DNA of 15,492 bases from Methanomassiliicoccaceae archaeon. Lineage in GTDB: Archaea > Thermoplasmatota > Thermoplasmata > Methanomassiliicoccales > Methanomethylophilaceae. The stretch covers positions 1-15,492 of the forward strand of contig WQTN01000126.1 of the NCBI GenBank assembly GCA_009786295.1, in the 5' to 3' direction. The notes beneath the pieces are model-generated. The model had not been told where the DNA came from and did no database searches. It saw only the letters and a list, made by a program, of their open reading frames with translations. The position numbers were made by a program, and so were the translations under genes. This document shows positions 14,743 through 15,492 of this stretch, one piece after another (the stretch's first letter is position 1; every line of letters starts with the position of its first letter).

Positions 14743-14751
14743 TATTATATA
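14743..14751 (+). promoter_or_regulatory. TATA box of lonB
   Basis: TATTATATA centred about 43 nt before the ATG at 14790, suggesting a leader near 17 nt. The sequence AAGAAGGGAAG lies in that leader but is only a weak ribosome-binding site. Confidence 0.5.
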
Positions 14752-14789
14752 CGAGCACAAACTAATACACAAGAAGGGAAGCACAAGAA

Positions 14790-15492
14790 ATGGAGACAGT
14801 TATCAGTAAAAACCAGACGCTTCTGCCCCTCGAGGAATGGATAGAGAGGCAGACATTCCGCTCAACGAAGGATATCGATATCCCTGAGAAGATGTCGGAC
14901 CGCGTCATCGGCCAGGATAAGGCCGTGGAAGTGATGAAGAAAGCCGCTTCCCAGAAGAGACACGTGATGCTGATAGGGGAACCCGGTACTGGGAAATCAA
15001 TGTTGGCCAACTCCATGGTGGAACATCTTCCCAGAGAGGCGCTGGAAGACATAGTCGCTTACAACAACCCTGAGGATATGAACGAACCGAGGATACGCCA
15101 GTTCCCGGCAGGGAAGGGAAAGGCAGTAGTGTACGAGCAGAAATTGCATGCGGCTTCCGTCAAGAATCAGAAGAACTCCATGTACCTCTACGCCTGCATC
15201 CTCCTCATAGTCTTGGCGCTCATTGCCACACTGTACCTGAACAACTGGATGATACTCATGATCGCCTTCTTGGGAGTGATTCTTATATTGATGCTCACGA
15301 GAACGCCTGGTCAGAGGCAGGAGCATATAATAGTGCCGAAGGTGCTGGTGGGGCATGACCCCGGCGATATGCCGCCGTTCATAGACGCCACAGGCGCGCA
15401 CGCGGGCTCGCTTTTGGGAGATGTGAGGCACGATCCGTTCCAGAGCGGAGGCCTTGAAACGCCTTCCCACGACAGGCTTGAGGCGGGCGCGA
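14790..15492 (+). CDS. lonB: Archaeal Lon protease LonB, N-terminal part cut by the right edge
   Basis: LonB is the membrane-bound ATP-dependent Lon-type protease of archaea, combining an AAA+ unfoldase with a Ser-Lys peptidase. The 234 residues present include the P-loop GEPGTGKS (63-70) and an insert with two membrane segments (about 131-150 and 153-170) that ties the protease to the membrane, the feature separating LonB from bacterial LonA. The conserved TGAHAGSLLGDVRHDPFQSG (201-220) follows. The frame is open to the last base; Walker B, sensor and the peptidase domain lie beyond the window. The start is the first ATG after the TATA box. Confidence 0.93.
   Translation, partial: METVISKNQTLLPLEEWIERQTFRSTKDIDIPEKMSDRVIGQDKAVEVMKKAASQKRHVMLIGEPGTGKSMLANSMVEHLPREALEDIVAYNNPEDMNEPRIRQFPAGKGKAVVYEQKLHAASVKNQKNSMYLYACILLIVLALIATLYLNNWMILMIAFLGVILILMLTRTPGQRQEHIIVPKVLVGHDPGDMPPFIDATGAHAGSLLGDVRHDPFQSGGLETPSHDRLEAGA

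Noticed and set aside
14872..14885. Perfect 14-base palindrome GGATATCGATATCC.
   Set aside because: It lies in LonB coding sequence and follows from the repeated Asp-Ile codons; no regulatory context.
1..15492. Search for CRISPR repeats, transposases, integrase sites, toxin-antitoxin pairs and defence genes.
   Set aside because: No regularly spaced repeats, terminal inverted repeats or such genes are seen; the region is compact housekeeping DNA.

Overview
The window looks like a stretch of a euryarchaeal chromosome, most likely from the Thermoplasmata, and within them probably a Methanomassiliicoccales relative. The assignment rests on archaeal-only gene types (LonB protease with two internal membrane segments, Hel308 helicase, the KEOPS subunit Cgi121, the archaeal HMG-CoA synthase/thiolase/DUF35 set) and on TATA boxes about 26-28 nt before start codons. 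Weaker support comes from heavy AGG/AGA use for arginine, roughly half G+C by eye, and no TAG stop codon in any complete gene. The order-level placement is an inference; only domain Archaea is really secure.

Layout. 1-272: a possible gene end, a terminator-like hairpin and a tRNA-Pro(CGG) on the minus strand. 273-3639: aconitase A and a Sel1-repeat protein, both minus. 3742-5142: a two-domain PPK2-type polyphosphate kinase, divergent from the Sel1 gene. 5212-8532: a tight plus-strand operon of an XRE-type regulator, HMG-CoA synthase, a thiolase and a DUF35 zinc-ribbon/OB protein, the entry to mevalonate and hence to archaeal isoprenoid lipids. 8560-9021: cgi121 on minus, convergent to that operon across a UUCG-capped hairpin. 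9117-11268: thrB-thrC, the last two steps of threonine synthesis. 11304-13553: hel308 on minus. 13651-14727: a secreted or membrane-anchored transglutaminase-like protein. 14790 to the right edge: the N-terminal part of LonB. No stretch without a gene exceeds 300 bases.

Promoters. Several genes (pap, the regulator, cgi121, hel308, tRNA-Pro) have a TATA box centred 25.5-27.5 nt upstream of the chosen first base. That implies leaderless transcripts, and it decides the start codon in five genes; the first four in that list, plus thrB and lonB, have no persuasive ribosome-binding site apart from a weak GGAG before cgi121.

The most unusual point is the thiolase of the mevalonate operon. It keeps the overall family sequence and its place between HMG-CoA synthase and DUF35, but a glycine stands where the nucleophilic cysteine should be, and a tyrosine where the active-site GHP histidine should be. 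It may be a structural partner rather than an active thiolase. No defence system, mobile element or CRISPR array was found; otherwise this is a housekeeping region.
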